From Vibrio azureus (lineage in GTDB: Bacteria > Pseudomonadota > Gammaproteobacteria > Enterobacterales > Vibrionaceae), in NCBI RefSeq assembly GCF_002849855.1, contig NZ_CP018616.1, positions 930,001 to 994,000 on the forward strand: a DNA stretch of 64,000 nucleotides, in the 5' to 3' direction. Below the pieces are notes generated by a model, which worked only from the letters and a program-made list of their open reading frames with translations, did no database searches and was not told the DNA's origin. This document shows positions 45,548 through 55,711 of this stretch, in pieces (the first letter of the stretch is position 1; each line of letters opens with the position of its first letter). The position numbers and the translations under genes are program-made.

Positions 45548-47264
45548 TAGCGCGGTAGTAAACCGTATCTGGTCTGATACGCTAATGACAGAATTGTGCC
45601 GTTTCGGTGTTAAGCATATTTGCATTGCTCCAGGCTCGCGATCCACACCATTAACGCTAGAAGCGGCACAGAAGACTAACGTGACGAGCCACCGTCATTT
45701 TGATGAACGCGGATTAGGCTTTTTAGCATTGGGTTTAGCGAAAGCCAGTAGTGAGCCCGTTGCGGTTATTGTGACTTCTGGAACGGCTGTCGCGAACCTG
45801 CTGCCTGCTATTGCAGAAGCTAAGTTAACGGGAGAACAGCTCGTTATTCTGACGGCAGATAGACCCGTTGAATTGGTGGGCTGTGGTGCTAATCAAGCGA
45901 TAAATCAGCAAGGCATTTTTTCCCACCATGTATCTAATAGCCTTAATTTACCAAGCCCGACATTATCCATATCATTGAATTGGTTATTAACCTCCATTGA
46001 TGATGTTATGTTTACTCAACGTCATTCAGGGGGGGCTGTCCATATTAATTGTGCGTATCCTGAACCTTTATATTCTGATAATGATAAAGCGGACTTTTTT
46101 GAATATCTTGGCAGTGTTTCTCATTGGAAACAAGCCAGCTCAACGTACTGTAAGCGCTTTGAAGCAAGGGCTGTATGTGATATCCCTGATTTTTCGTATA
46201 AAAAAGGTCTCGTTGTAATTGGCAGCTTGCCGTTAGAACAAGCTCAGGCCGCGTTGGAGTTTGCTCAGGCGATGGGGTGGCCTGTTCTTGCTGACCCGCA
46301 AAGTGGTGTCAGTTCCAATTGGGCTCATTTTGACTTATGGCTTCAGTGCTCTGGATTTGCTCAACAGCTTGATGATTGCGATTTAGTGGTGCAATTTGGT
46401 AGCCGTATTATTTCTAAGCGATTGACTTACTGGATTGCTCAACACGTTTTAAATAACCAAAATCACCGTGATGTTTCTTATTGGTATGTCTCTTCTCGGC
46501 TAGATAGAGATAATCCCAATCATTTGCCACAGTCTCATTGGGTTGAGCAGCCTAGCACTTGGGTGCAGCGTACATCTCATTGTTTTTCTCATTATTCCGG
46601 CTGGGCTGATCCGCTGGCTCTACAGTTGCAAGATAAGCTTTTGCCACTTTTAAGGCAGTGGCGTTGTGAAGCAGGGCAAGAGTTAAGTGAAATTGCCTTA
46701 GCGATGGATCTCTCATCACGTCTCAATAACGCGCCAAATGCCGATCTGTTTATTGGTAATAGTTTATTTGTGCGCTTGGTCGATATGTTTGGTTATTTGA
46801 ATCAGGTTCAAGTCTTCACCAATCGAGGTGCTTCAGGGATTGATGGGATCTTTGCCACGGCAAATGGTGTCCAGCGCGCTCGTCAAAAGCCTTTGTTGAT
46901 GTTTATCGGTGATACATCAGCCTTGTATGGGCTTAATTCACTGGCGTTATTCAGTCACAGTGATCTCGCTACGGTTATCGTCATTACTAACAATGATGGC
47001 GGCGCGATTTTTAGCTTACTTCCGGTACCAGAGGAGCATCGAGAAACCTATTATCAAATGCCACACGGCTATACCTTTGAATCTGCCGCGAAGCAGTTTG
47101 GATTAGGTTATGCACAACCTCGCTCAATGATGGAATATCAATCTGTGGTTGATGAGCACCTTGCTTTTGGCCAAGGAGCCTTATTGGTTGAGGTGCAAAC
47201 ACCTGCCGATCAAGCATCAATACAATTACAAACATTCAATTCCAAATTACATGCTTTATTTTGA
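45537..47264 (+). CDS. menD: SEPHCHC synthase MenD
   Basis: A 575-aa thiamine-diphosphate enzyme that joins isochorismate and 2-oxoglutarate to give 2-succinyl-5-enolpyruvyl-6-hydroxy-3-cyclohexene-1-carboxylate. N-terminal CIAPGSRSTPLTLEA and HFDERGLGFLALGLAK, then TSGTAVANLLPA; C-terminal TNRGASGIDGIFATANG, FIGDTSALYGLNSL and ITNNDGGAIFSLLP form the cofactor site. It overlaps menF by 11 bases and menH by 14, so the genes are tightly coupled. Confidence 0.96.
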   Translation: MKADSAVVNRIWSDTLMTELCRFGVKHICIAPGSRSTPLTLEAAQKTNVTSHRHFDERGLGFLALGLAKASSEPVAVIVTSGTAVANLLPAIAEAKLTGEQLVILTADRPVELVGCGANQAINQQGIFSHHVSNSLNLPSPTLSISLNWLLTSIDDVMFTQRHSGGAVHINCAYPEPLYSDNDKADFFEYLGSVSHWKQASSTYCKRFEARAVCDIPDFSYKKGLVVIGSLPLEQAQAALEFAQAMGWPVLADPQSGVSSNWAHFDLWLQCSGFAQQLDDCDLVVQFGSRIISKRLTYWIAQHVLNNQNHRDVSYWYVSSRLDRDNPNHLPQSHWVEQPSTWVQRTSHCFSHYSGWADPLALQLQDKLLPLLRQWRCEAGQELSEIALAMDLSSRLNNAPNADLFIGNSLFVRLVDMFGYLNQVQVFTNRGASGIDGIFATANGVQRARQKPLLMFIGDTSALYGLNSLALFSHSDLATVIVITNNDGGAIFSLLPVPEEHRETYYQMPHGYTFESAAKQFGLGYAQPRSMMEYQSVVDEHLAFGQGALLVEVQTPADQASIQLQTFNSKLHALF

Positions 47265-48057
47265 ACGGCGATCTGAGCAAGCGCTAACTCATTCATTAGA
47301 TGGTAAAACCAACAAACCTACGTTAGTTTTTTTGCATGGATTTCTCGGCTCTGGAAAGGACTGGGAAGAATGCCTACCAAGGTTTTCATGCTATGAACAA
47401 ATAGTGATTGATCTTCCTGGGCATGGTCAAAGTAAATCGGTGGTATGTCACAATTTGATACATTGTTGTGAGTTAATTTACACCACCTTGTCGTCACTGG
47501 TTTCTGACCAGCAGCCATTAGTCTTGATTGCTTATTCTATGGGAGCTCGTGTCGTTATGCAGGGCCTAGTGGAGGGGGCGTTTTCTGAGCTCAACATCAA
47601 AGCCACTTTTATTGAGGGAGGGAACTTCGGCTTAAAGCATCAGTCCGAAAAAGAAGCGCGGTTAATTTACGACGAGCGGTGGGCTCAGCGCTTTAGAGCA
47701 GAGCCGATTGCGTGTGTTTTGGACGATTGGTACCAACAACCGGTGTTTTCTTCATTAAATGATGAGCAAAGACAAATCTTTATTACCAAGCGAAGTGCTA
47801 ACCTTGGTACTTCAGTGGCGAGTATGCTGCTTGCGACGTCTTTGGCTAAGCAATCTTATTTATTGCCAGCACTGCAAAAACAAAGCGTCCCTCTTTACTA
47901 CATCTGTGGCGCAAAAGATCAGAAGTTTAGTCAGATGGCAGAGAAAAGTGGGTTGAATTATCATCGAATTGGCCAATCTGGTCACAATGTGCATCAAGAG
48001 CAACCCAATGCATTTTCGAGGTATATCAACCAGGTTATTCACGCTCACATTGCGTGA
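47251..48057 (+). CDS. menH: SHCHC synthase MenH
   Basis: A 268-aa alpha/beta hydrolase-fold enzyme that eliminates pyruvate from the MenD product. It shows [19 protein letters not shown], the nucleophile Ser in [13 protein letters not shown] and a C-terminal [12 protein letters not shown] with the catalytic His. The frame is open inside menD, but the ATG at 47251 ([14 protein letters not shown]) gives the family N-terminus and a 14-base overlap with menD. Confidence 0.93.
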   Translation: MLYFERRSEQALTHSLDGKTNKPTLVFLHGFLGSGKDWEECLPRFSCYEQIVIDLPGHGQSKSVVCHNLIHCCELIYTTLSSLVSDQQPLVLIAYSMGARVVMQGLVEGAFSELNIKATFIEGGNFGLKHQSEKEARLIYDERWAQRFRAEPIACVLDDWYQQPVFSSLNDEQRQIFITKRSANLGTSVASMLLATSLAKQSYLLPALQKQSVPLYYICGAKDQKFSQMAEKSGLNYHRIGQSGHNVHQEQPNAFSRYINQVIHAHIA

Positions 48058-48070
48058 GTTCAACAAGACA

Positions 48071-48949
48071 ATGGAAAACACGATGGCCAAAACAGTAGGT
48101 ATTTCTGAACAAGAGCTTTACGCACCAGTAGAATGGGTGGACTTTAGCAGAGAGTATGAAGACATTCATTACCATAAGTCACTTGATGGTATTGCTAAGA
48201 TTACCATCGCCCGTCCTCAGGTACGTAATGCATTTCGCCCTCAAACAGTGAAAGAGATGATGAGTGCATTGGCTGACGCAAGGTATGACTCTGCAGTCGG
48301 TGTCATCATTCTTACTGGTTTAGGTGAAGATGCTTTCTGTTCTGGTGGTGATCAGAAAATTCGTGGTGATTATGGCGGTTATAAAGACGAGCAAGGAACG
48401 CACCATTTGAATATCCTTGACTTTCAGAGAGATATAAGAACATGTCCCAAGCCAGTCATTGCGGCCGTCGCTGGCTGGGCTGTGGGTGGTGGACATGTTT
48501 TACATATGATGTGTGATTTAACCATCGCCGCAGAGAATGCACAGTTTGGTCAGACTGGGCCTAAAGTGGGTTCTTTTGATGGTGGTTGGGGAGCTTCTTA
48601 TATGGCACGAATTGTTGGTCAGAAGAAAGCGCGTGAAATTTGGTTCCTTTGTCGATTTTACGATGCACAAGAGGCATTAGAAATGGGCTTAGTTAACACT
48701 GTTGTGCCGCTTGAAGCACTGGAAAGAGAAACCGTTCGTTGGTGTCGCGAAGTGTTACAACATAGCCCTATGGCTTTGCGTTGCTTGAAAGCAGCACTGA
48801 ATGCTGATTGTGATGGGCAAGCAGGATTACAAGAGTTAGCAGGTAATGCCACGATGTTATTTTACATGACTGACGAAGGGCAAGAAGGGCGTAATGCATT
48901 CAATGAAAAGCGCCGCCCAGACTTTAATAAGTTTCCACGAAACCCATAA
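48071..48949 (+). CDS. menB: 1,4-dihydroxy-2-naphthoyl-CoA synthase MenB
   Basis: A crotonase-family enzyme that closes the naphthoquinone ring from o-succinylbenzoyl-CoA. Visible: [77 protein letters not shown] in separate blocks, and the C-terminal [12 protein letters not shown] chose the ATG at 48071 (292 aa); the ATG at 48083 ([10 protein letters not shown]) is equally possible, and neither has a strong ribosome site. It lies 13 bp after menH and ends at a terminator. Confidence 0.94.
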   Translation: MENTMAKTVGISEQELYAPVEWVDFSREYEDIHYHKSLDGIAKITIARPQVRNAFRPQTVKEMMSALADARYDSAVGVIILTGLGEDAFCSGGDQKIRGDYGGYKDEQGTHHLNILDFQRDIRTCPKPVIAAVAGWAVGGGHVLHMMCDLTIAAENAQFGQTGPKVGSFDGGWGASYMARIVGQKKAREIWFLCRFYDAQEALEMGLVNTVVPLEALERETVRWCREVLQHSPMALRCLKAALNADCDGQAGLQELAGNATMLFYMTDEGQEGRNAFNEKRRPDFNKFPRNP

Positions 48950-48957
48950 CTAAGAAT

Positions 48958-48988
48958 GAAGGAGCCTCAGTGCTCCTTCTTCGTTTTA
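48958..48988 (+). terminator. Terminator after menB
   Basis: A perfect 8-bp stem, GAAGGAGC with GCTCCTTC, a 6-base loop, then TTCGTTTTA. It splits menFDHB from menCE. Confidence 0.78.
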
Positions 48989-49039
48989 TACCCAAATGGC
49001 ATCGCTCTGAATCAGGCATTTTGAGGTCACTTGGGTATA
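48987..49039. repeat. Dispersed repeat, copy E (inverted-ended form)
   Basis: It starts TATACCCAAATGGCATC, contains the core GCTCTGAATCAGGCATTTTG and ends AGGTCACTTGGGTATA. The ends form a TATACCCAA / TTGGGTATA inverted repeat. A second partial copy (TTGAGGTTGCTTGGGCATA) follows near 49092-49112. It is inserted between menB and menC. Confidence 0.8.
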
Positions 49040-49128
49040 CGATCGGCTTACACCTAATATGATGGTGGTTTGTACGAGATTAATGACCTGAGTTGAGGTT
49101 GCTTGGGCATAACATAAGGTTTTAAATA

Positions 49129-50118
49129 ATGCGTAAAGCAAAGATCTACCGTTATCGTTTACCAATGGACAGCGGTGTCATTCTTAGAGAAGAAAAGCTT
49201 GTAGAACGAGTTGGTTTTATCATCGAGCTGTCTGAAAACAATAGAATTGGCCGGGGCGAAATTGCGCCTTTGCCCGGTTTTAGCCTTGAAAGTACAGAAC
49301 AAGCGGGGATTCAGCTGCAGGAACAGGCAGAGAGGTGGATCGCCCGTTTGCCACTTGAGTATGACCATATGCACCCATCGGTAGGATTTGGTTTATCGAT
49401 GGCATTATTAGAACTGCAAGGTGGTTTACCAACGAGTGGTAAGTATCAATGCGCCCCGTTGTGTACCGGGGATCCAGATGAACTGATAGCTAAATTGAAT
49501 ACCATGGAAGGGGAAAAAGTCGCGAAGGTCAAAGTCGGCCTCTATGAACCGATCCGTGATGGTATGTTGGTGAATTTGTTTTTAGAATCGGTGCCTCAGT
49601 TGCAACTGCGCTTGGATGCCAATCGTTCATGGACCTTTGATAAAGCGCAGCAATTTGCCAAATATATTGCTCCTTCATTGCGGCATCGTATTACGTATGT
49701 CGAAGAGCCCTGCTTTTCTCCTGGTGACAGCTTATCCTTTGCGATTAATACAGGGATTGCGATTGCTTGGGATGAAACATTGCAAGAAGCGATTCGACGT
49801 AAAGACTTCAATCTTGAAGATCTTACGGGTGTCAAAACCATTATTATTAAGCCGATGCTCATTGGCCATGTAGGTTTCTGTATTCAACTGATCGAAAAAG
49901 CCAAATCGCTAGGTATTAAGGCGGTAATTAGCTCTAGCCTTGAATCAAGCTTTGGCTTAAATCAACTGGCTCGGTTTGCTCAGTGGCAATTGCCTTACGA
50001 ATTACCAGGGTTGGATACCATCGGTTTATATCAAGCTCAACTTGAAATTGGTTGGCCAACATCTGATTTACCTATTGTCCCTTTTGATGAGCAGGAATTA
50101 GTGTGGTGCTCCGTTTAG
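49129..50118 (+). CDS. menC: o-Succinylbenzoate synthase MenC
   Basis: A 329-aa enolase-superfamily enzyme that dehydrates the MenH product. The barrel ligands and acid/base residues are visible: AKVKVGLYE (KxK), LRLDANRSW (Asp), TYVEEPC (Glu), AIAWDETLQ (Asp) and KTIIIKPMLIG (Lys). Length and motifs match E. coli MenC (320). It is separated from menB by a terminator and a repeat copy, so it likely has its own promoter. It overlaps menE by 16 bases. Confidence 0.94.
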   Translation: MRKAKIYRYRLPMDSGVILREEKLVERVGFIIELSENNRIGRGEIAPLPGFSLESTEQAGIQLQEQAERWIARLPLEYDHMHPSVGFGLSMALLELQGGLPTSGKYQCAPLCTGDPDELIAKLNTMEGEKVAKVKVGLYEPIRDGMLVNLFLESVPQLQLRLDANRSWTFDKAQQFAKYIAPSLRHRITYVEEPCFSPGDSLSFAINTGIAIAWDETLQEAIRRKDFNLEDLTGVKTIIIKPMLIGHVGFCIQLIEKAKSLGIKAVISSSLESSFGLNQLARFAQWQLPYELPGLDTIGLYQAQLEIGWPTSDLPIVPFDEQELVWCSV

Positions 50119-51557
50119 ACCCGTCTTTCTGCAATGAAGCCCCTTGGCGCTTTTGGGCTAAACACAAATCAGATTCGATTGCGCTCAAAGTGGGTGAGCA
50201 GTCACTGACTTGGCAAATACTTTCTATAAGATTGGATGACTATGCTCAAGCTCTGTGCCAGCAAGGTGTTCGAAGGAAAGATACCATTCTGTTAGTGGGT
50301 AAGAATCAACCCGAAACACTTTGGCTTTATCTAGCGGCTCAGCAGATGGGGGTGATGGTCGCATTGACGATGCCGCAGCCTTTTCAAGCGTTGCAAGAAA
50401 AGTGTCAGTCAGTATATCGCAATGATCAAAAGCGTTTTATTTGGTTTGCCGACGATATGGTAAGTACCTACTCATCTCAACAGCGATTATTGCTGGATGC
50501 CAAGGTGTTGACACTGCCAGAGGATAGGGGGCAAGCGAGCTCTTCTCAAACTTCTTGTCAAGCGCATTGCCCAATTCAATATCAGCCTCACGCATTGGCT
50601 TCAATTCTATTTACGTCGGGCTCAACGGGCTCTCCCAAAGCCGTTGCTCATCGACATAGCCAACACTTGGCTTCTGCACAAGGCCTGCTTGAAGTGATTC
50701 AGTTTGGTCATCAAGACACCTGGTTGCTCTCTTTGCCTTTGTATCATGTTTCTGGCTTAGCCATTGTTTATCGTTGGTTACTGGCCGGAGCCATTCTAAA
50801 AATTGGGCAGGGTAAACTTGAAGAAGACATTCAAGGTGTCACTCATGCTTCCTTAGTGGTGACTCAGCTAAAGCGTCTTTTGGTCTCAGAACGTACGCTT
50901 GAATTAACTCATGTTTTACTGGGTGGAAGTCATATCCCTCAAGAATTAGCATTACAAGCACAGGCGAATGGCATTGAAACTTGGATTGGCTATGGATTGA
51001 CAGAAGCCGCTTCAACAGTGACAGCGAAGCAAGTGGATCAACTGACAACGGTAGGACGAGTTCTTGCTAATCGAAAAATTCAATTGAGAGATCAGCGGAT
51101 TTTAATTGGGGGAAGTACTTTAGCTGCAGGCTATTTTTATCAAGGTGAATTGTCAAAGCTGGTGGATCAACAAGGTTGGTTTGATAGTAAAGATCTTGGT
51201 CAATGGCAAAATGGTGAACTGAGAATTATTGGCCGAGCAGACAATCAATTTATCTCTGGTGGAGAAAATATCCACTGTGAAGAAATTGAAGCCGTCCTAA
51301 ACCAAATAGAAAGTGTGATTCAAGCGATTGTGGTTCCAGTGCCAGACATGGAGTTTGGTCATCGTCCTGTTGCGGTCTTGCAGACTGATACGTTGTTATC
51401 GGCGTCACAATATAACCAATGCCTAGAGCAGAGGCTGCAAAAATTTAAATGGCCTATTCGATACTATCTGATGCCGCCTGATGTTCTTACCAGTGGGATA
51501 AAAGTATCAAGACAAGCTGTGAAAAATTGGATAAAAACCGTCTATCCGTCTCGTTGA
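50103..51557 (+). CDS. menE: o-Succinylbenzoate-CoA ligase MenE
   Basis: A 484-aa ANL-family acyl-CoA ligase that activates o-succinylbenzoate with ATP and CoA. The phosphate loop is ILFTSGSTGSPKAVAHRH, followed by LSLPLYHVSGLAIVYRW, WIGYGLTEAASTV, GWFDSKDLGQW and GRADNQFISGGENIHCEEIE. The C-terminal lysine lies near GIKVSRQAVKNW. It starts inside the end of menC (GTGTGGTGC region), a coupled arrangement. Confidence 0.92.
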   Translation: MVLRLDPSFCNEAPWRFWAKHKSDSIALKVGEQSLTWQILSIRLDDYAQALCQQGVRRKDTILLVGKNQPETLWLYLAAQQMGVMVALTMPQPFQALQEKCQSVYRNDQKRFIWFADDMVSTYSSQQRLLLDAKVLTLPEDRGQASSSQTSCQAHCPIQYQPHALASILFTSGSTGSPKAVAHRHSQHLASAQGLLEVIQFGHQDTWLLSLPLYHVSGLAIVYRWLLAGAILKIGQGKLEEDIQGVTHASLVVTQLKRLLVSERTLELTHVLLGGSHIPQELALQAQANGIETWIGYGLTEAASTVTAKQVDQLTTVGRVLANRKIQLRDQRILIGGSTLAAGYFYQGELSKLVDQQGWFDSKDLGQWQNGELRIIGRADNQFISGGENIHCEEIEAVLNQIESVIQAIVVPVPDMEFGHRPVAVLQTDTLLSASQYNQCLEQRLQKFKWPIRYYLMPPDVLTSGIKVSRQAVKNWIKTVYPSR

Positions 51558-51704
51558 TTTCTCTCTTTTTGATTCTTTATCAAGGTGAAAGTGTTTGGGT
51601 ATAGTTGATTTTGCAATGAATTAGTCGAAAAGGGAATTTCGTATCTTAATCGAGTTGTATCATAATCACTGGCATGGCTTGGGGAGTAATGCAAAGGGAT
51701 TTGG

Positions 51705-51887
51705 ATGGTTAAGTACGCTCTGGCGGTAGTGGTTGTTTTACAAATTATTTTCGCTGTTAACAGTGACGGCCTAACGCGAGCATTGGCGGAATTTAGCGCT
51801 TTTCTTGTCGCCATTATTTGGGTTCTAGTCCATAGATATGACGGTTCAATGAGGAAAACCACCTTAGGTTGCAACAAGCGTCGTTAA
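51705..51887 (+). CDS. Small predicted membrane protein
   Basis: A 60-aa frame with two hydrophobic segments (about 3-18 and 28-44) and a basic tail (RKTTLGCNKRR). An AAGGGA-type site lies about 7 bases before the ATG at 51705. No family is recognised. The size, start signal and membrane pattern make it plausible, but a chance frame is possible. Confidence 0.45.
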   Translation: MVKYALAVVVVLQIIFAVNSDGLTRALAEFSAFLVAIIWVLVHRYDGSMRKTTLGCNKRR

Positions 51888-51928
51888 TCGTTAGGCCATT
51901 TAGTTTACCAGAGCATGATCTCCCGACT

Positions 51929-52879
51929 TTATTTGAGTACTAACCAAGCAAGTGAAGTGGCAGAAATAAGAATCCATAAAGTCACGCCAAACATCATGGG
52001 CTTGGCCCCGGCAGACTTCAGTTTAGAAATGGAAATACTGCTCCCAATCAAAAACAAGCACACAACTAATGTCTTTTTAGCAATAGCAAAAATAGTTTGA
52101 TAAACGATCTCAAATTGAGGCAAAACATCGCTGACGGCAATGGCGACACAGTACCAAAAGATAAAATAAGGAATAACTTGTTTGCGTTCGCCTTGCTGTT
52201 TATTAATTCGAGAAAATACTACAGCGCTGATTAAAGCAACAGGAATAATCCATAATGCTCGTGCTAGCTTGAGTGTGGTCGCTGTAATCAGGGCTTCTTC
52301 ACCATAGCTTGATGCAGCTCCCACAACGGAAGAGGTATCATGGATCGCAATGGCAGCCCACGTACCAAAGGTATGCTGATCTAAACCTAGAGCATGACCA
52401 ATCACCGGGAAAATAAAAAGGGCAAGGGAGTTTAGGATAAATACCGTCGCGAGTGCGAGCCCAATCTGTTCATCTTTAGCTCTTATAGCTGGTGCAACGG
52501 CGGCGATCGCGCTTCCACCACAAATAGCAGTACCTGAGGCGATTAAGTAGGCTGTCTTTTGTTCAAGCTTTATCGCTTTTGCTAACATCATCCCGAGTGT
52601 CAAAGTGCCTAATATAGTCGCAACAATCAAACCAATTCCATCGGTTGTAGCGGCAAGCGCTTGTTCGAAATGGATTCCGAAGCCTAGGCCGATAATTGAG
52701 TAGGCTAGGAGTTTCTTGGTCCAAGAGGCGATAGGAAGATCCTTGGGAACGAACCCAAAACTTGCTAAGAGAAATCCTAATGTTAACGCAATAGGGGACG
52801 AGATAAAGGGCAATAAGCAAAACAACAATGCGAGCCAAAATAAAGCATGTTTGGCTTTTAAAAAGGGTAATAGTTTCAA
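51929..52879 (-). CDS. YeiH-family putative sulfate exporter
   Basis: A 316-aa inner-membrane protein with about ten hydrophobic segments. The family blocks [17 protein letters not shown] (about 113-129) and [22 protein letters not shown] (about 171-192) identify the YeiH/PSE (UPF0324) group. The transported substrate is not firmly known; sulfonate-derived sulfite or sulfate efflux has been proposed for relatives. It is separated from the next minus-strand gene by about 100 bp. No LysR regulator, the usual partner of yeiH, is adjacent. Confidence 0.85.
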   Translation of the reverse strand: MKLLPFLKAKHALFWLALLFCLLPFISSPIALTLGFLLASFGFVPKDLPIASWTKKLLAYSIIGLGFGIHFEQALAATTDGIGLIVATILGTLTLGMMLAKAIKLEQKTAYLIASGTAICGGSAIAAVAPAIRAKDEQIGLALATVFILNSLALFIFPVIGHALGLDQHTFGTWAAIAIHDTSSVVGAASSYGEEALITATTLKLARALWIIPVALISAVVFSRINKQQGERKQVIPYFIFWYCVAIAVSDVLPQFEIVYQTIFAIAKKTLVVCLFLIGSSISISKLKSAGAKPMMFGVTLWILISATSLAWLVLK

Positions 52880-52977
52880 AAGATGACAGTTACAGTGGTG
52901 AATACTCGACAGCAGTATATCGCATCACATAGAGAGGAAGAAACACTAATTCCTTCCCGAATTCACTCACCCTTATT

Positions 52978-54855
52978 TCATCGCCAGTCGCCTCTGAGAG
53001 CAAGAACTTTATCAAACATGATTTTAGCGGTTGCTTGTTCAGGATTGACAGGTGGGCCTGCCTCAACTTCCAGTTTGGACCAAAAACGAGAAGGGAGGCC
53101 TTTGCAAGCTCGGCCTTTTACTCGGCTGAAATAACTTCCCCACAAGCCTTTGAGCGCAATTGGAATCACTGGGACAGGGCTTCGACGAAGAATAATGTCA
53201 ATACCGCGCATAAACTCGTTCATTTCACCATCGCTGGTCAATCTTCCTTCAGGGAAAATACAGACCAGATGGCCCTCACTCAGCGCTTTTTCAACTTCGC
53301 TGAAGGCTCGTCGAATTGAAGTTCGGTTATCTGCAGAAATTGGGATCACGCCAGCTCGGCGGAGAAAGCGCCTTAAAGGCGGTAAATTTGCGTAATCTTC
53401 TTCCATAACAAAGCGAATCAACCTCGGGCAAACTGCGCTTAATAATAAGGCATCGAGATAACTGACGTGGTTACATACAAGCAAAGCGCCACCATTTTCA
53501 GGTAGATATTTAAGGTTTTTGTGTTTCACTCGGTAACAACTGTGTGTGAGTATCCAAACAATAAAGCGAAATATAATGATTGGAATTTGGAAAAACAGGT
53601 AGACCACGACGAACATGTTGAGTATCGCTAACAGAGTGAATAACTGAGGGATGCTCATTTCCAGAAGGCTTAGGCAAACAATCCCCAGTACAGCGCTACC
53701 GACCATAAATAGTGAGTTAAAGATGTTTAATCCAGCGATGACTTGTGCTCGTTGAGAGACTTTGGCGCGATGCTGCATCAAGGCATAGAGAGGAACAATA
53801 AATAAACCACCAGAAGCACCGATCATTAATAAATAAAAGAATAGTGGCCACAGTGCATCATGGCTTACAAATTGAGTAAAAGAATCAAATTTAGGGAGGT
53901 CGTCGGGGATGGTTGTCGCCATCAACAGACCGAAGATGGTGATACCCAGTGCGCCAATGGGGACAATACCAATCTCAATACGTTGATTTGATAATTTATT
54001 ACATGCCTGCGAGCCGACAGCAATACCAATAGAAAACAGTGCAAGGAGGAAAGATACCGCACTTTCACCACCATGTAGGTGCAGTTTGGTGAAGTTTGGG
54101 AATTGAGTCAGATAGGCAGCACCTAGAAACCAAAACCAGCTAATAGCTAAGATACACTGAAAGATAGTACGGTCAGATTTGGCTATCGATAACGTTTGTT
54201 TAGTTTGTTGGTAAGGACGCCATTTGAAATTCAATTCAGGTGCGTCAGCAGGCGCTTCAGGAATAAATCGGCTGGATAAATATCCTAGAATAGCAAATAC
54301 GAGGACGCAGCCTGCAGCAAGGTATTGTGCATTGGGTGCTGAAGTGATGAGTCCAGCACCAAGTGTACCAATAAGGATGGCGATGAAAGTGCCTGACTCG
54401 ACCAATGCATTCCCGGGCAGCAACTCTTTTTCACTGAGCTTTTGAGGTAGAAACGCATACTTTACTGGGCCAAAAAAGGCGGATTGTGTGCCCATCAAAA
54501 ACAAAATGAGTAATAAGACGCTATAGCTTTCTGTAATAAAACCAATGGCTCCGAGAAGCATGATGGCGATTTCAAAGAGTTTCACTTTGCGGATAAACCA
54601 TGACTTTTCATATTTATCCGCTAAAACTCCTGCCGAAGCGGAAAAGAGAAAGAAAGGAAGTATAAATAAGCCCGCAGCTAAATTAACGAACAGGTTGCTG
54701 GAGATAGGTAAATGTTGCGAGCCAGCGAAGGCGACAAAAAGCAGTAAAACGTTTTTGAAGATATTATCATTGAAAGCTCCAAAAAATTGGGTAACAAAAT
54801 AGGGAAGGAACTTTCGTTGCGTCAATAACGACTTTTGGCTGCCTGATGACATCAT
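52978..54855 (-). CDS. LplT-like MFS / PlsC acyltransferase fusion
   Basis: A 625-aa two-domain membrane protein. The N-terminal ~400 residues form an MFS transporter with about 12 segments (FLPYFVTQFFGAFNDNIFKN), resembling lysophospholipid transporter LplT. The C-terminal ~190 residues are a PlsC-type 1-acylglycerol-phosphate acyltransferase with the catalytic NHVSYLD (His463, Asp468) and FPEGRLTSDG. In E. coli, LplT and Aas are separate proteins and Aas also has an acyl-ACP synthetase domain, which is missing here. The likely role is lysophospholipid import and re-acylation. It lies 7 bp after a TetR-type gene and is probably co-transcribed with it. Confidence 0.9.
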   Translation of the reverse strand: MMSSGSQKSLLTQRKFLPYFVTQFFGAFNDNIFKNVLLLFVAFAGSQHLPISSNLFVNLAAGLFILPFFLFSASAGVLADKYEKSWFIRKVKLFEIAIMLLGAIGFITESYSVLLLILFLMGTQSAFFGPVKYAFLPQKLSEKELLPGNALVESGTFIAILIGTLGAGLITSAPNAQYLAAGCVLVFAILGYLSSRFIPEAPADAPELNFKWRPYQQTKQTLSIAKSDRTIFQCILAISWFWFLGAAYLTQFPNFTKLHLHGGESAVSFLLALFSIGIAVGSQACNKLSNQRIEIGIVPIGALGITIFGLLMATTIPDDLPKFDSFTQFVSHDALWPLFFYLLMIGASGGLFIVPLYALMQHRAKVSQRAQVIAGLNIFNSLFMVGSAVLGIVCLSLLEMSIPQLFTLLAILNMFVVVYLFFQIPIIIFRFIVWILTHSCYRVKHKNLKYLPENGGALLVCNHVSYLDALLLSAVCPRLIRFVMEEDYANLPPLRRFLRRAGVIPISADNRTSIRRAFSEVEKALSEGHLVCIFPEGRLTSDGEMNEFMRGIDIILRRSPVPVIPIALKGLWGSYFSRVKGRACKGLPSRFWSKLEVEAGPPVNPEQATAKIMFDKVLALRGDWR

Positions 54856-54862
54856 TAATCCT

Positions 54863-55456
54863 TTATTGCCAGCTATTCAGATAGTTGGATAATAGATTAT
54901 TAATCAGCTCTTTGCCGTCTATAGGTGTATCGGTGAAAAATTTATCGTCCACACTGAGAAGGGTGATACCGTGAACGCCTGACCATAGGACTCGGCTGGC
55001 TTGAAGGATTTCTGGGGCGCTCTTATGGGGGGCAAGTTGAGCAAGGAGTGATTCTAGCATCCCTGTCATACCATTTATTCGTTTGGCATGCCATTGTGGA
55101 AGTTCGGCACCGTTCATGCCATGCTCGAAAACCAATTGCCAACGGTATGGGTGACGTTGAGCAAAATCGTGATAGCAAAAAGCCAAAGCAGATAAGCTTT
55201 GGTGGATATCTGTACTTTTGCTGATCGCCTCAATAGACTCGGCTTGCAGTTCATCGATGGTTTGTGCCACAACGTGAAGCAGCAACAAGTTGTAATTGCC
55301 AAATACATTGACCAATGTGCTGGGAACGTAGCCGATCATATTGGCAATTTTACGCAGACTTAACTCGTGATAAGAATGCTCTGATAAAAAACCTTTGACA
55401 GTGGTCAGGGTGAGATTGACTAATTCTTCTCTTGTGTGATCGTTTCTGCGAGCCAT
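54863..55456 (-). CDS. TetR-family transcriptional regulator
   Basis: A 197-aa regulator with an N-terminal helix-turn-helix (LTLTTVKGFLSEHSYHELSLRKIANMIGY in overlapping blocks, recognition helix about 39-47, then VPSTLVNVFGNYNLLL) and a helical ligand domain. The gene is followed after 7 bp by the LplT-PlsC fusion, its probable target. A perfect palindrome lies 15 bp upstream of the ATG, consistent with autoregulation. The ligand is unknown; a fatty acyl or phospholipid signal is a reasonable guess from the neighbour. Confidence 0.88.
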   Translation of the reverse strand: MARRNDHTREELVNLTLTTVKGFLSEHSYHELSLRKIANMIGYVPSTLVNVFGNYNLLLLHVVAQTIDELQAESIEAISKSTDIHQSLSALAFCYHDFAQRHPYRWQLVFEHGMNGAELPQWHAKRINGMTGMLESLLAQLAPHKSAPEILQASRVLWSGVHGITLLSVDDKFFTDTPIDGKELINNLLSNYLNSWQ

Positions 55457-55470
55457 ATTATAAAATTACT

Positions 55471-55489
55471 TATTGAACAACGTTCAATA
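55471..55489. promoter_or_regulatory. TetR-type operator palindrome
   Basis: TATTGAAC-AAC-GTTCAATA is a perfect 8-bp inverted repeat around a 3-base centre, immediately upstream of the TetR-family gene. It is the expected site for autoregulation. Confidence 0.7.
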
Positions 55490-55711
55490 TGATAGTCAGC
55501 TACGTAAAGGCCGTCAATGAAACAAAGCCTAACTCATCCCGTTATATAGCAATATTCTGATACATGTCTTCGATCTTGTAAGGTTTCATTGTTGAATCTG
55601 ACAGAGTATCATTAAAGAACGGCTTATTTTAGCGTGCTACTATGATAGGTATGAACACGTTGCCTGTATGAGCAGCACAATATGTACCCAACAACAATTA
55701 TAAGGATAATG

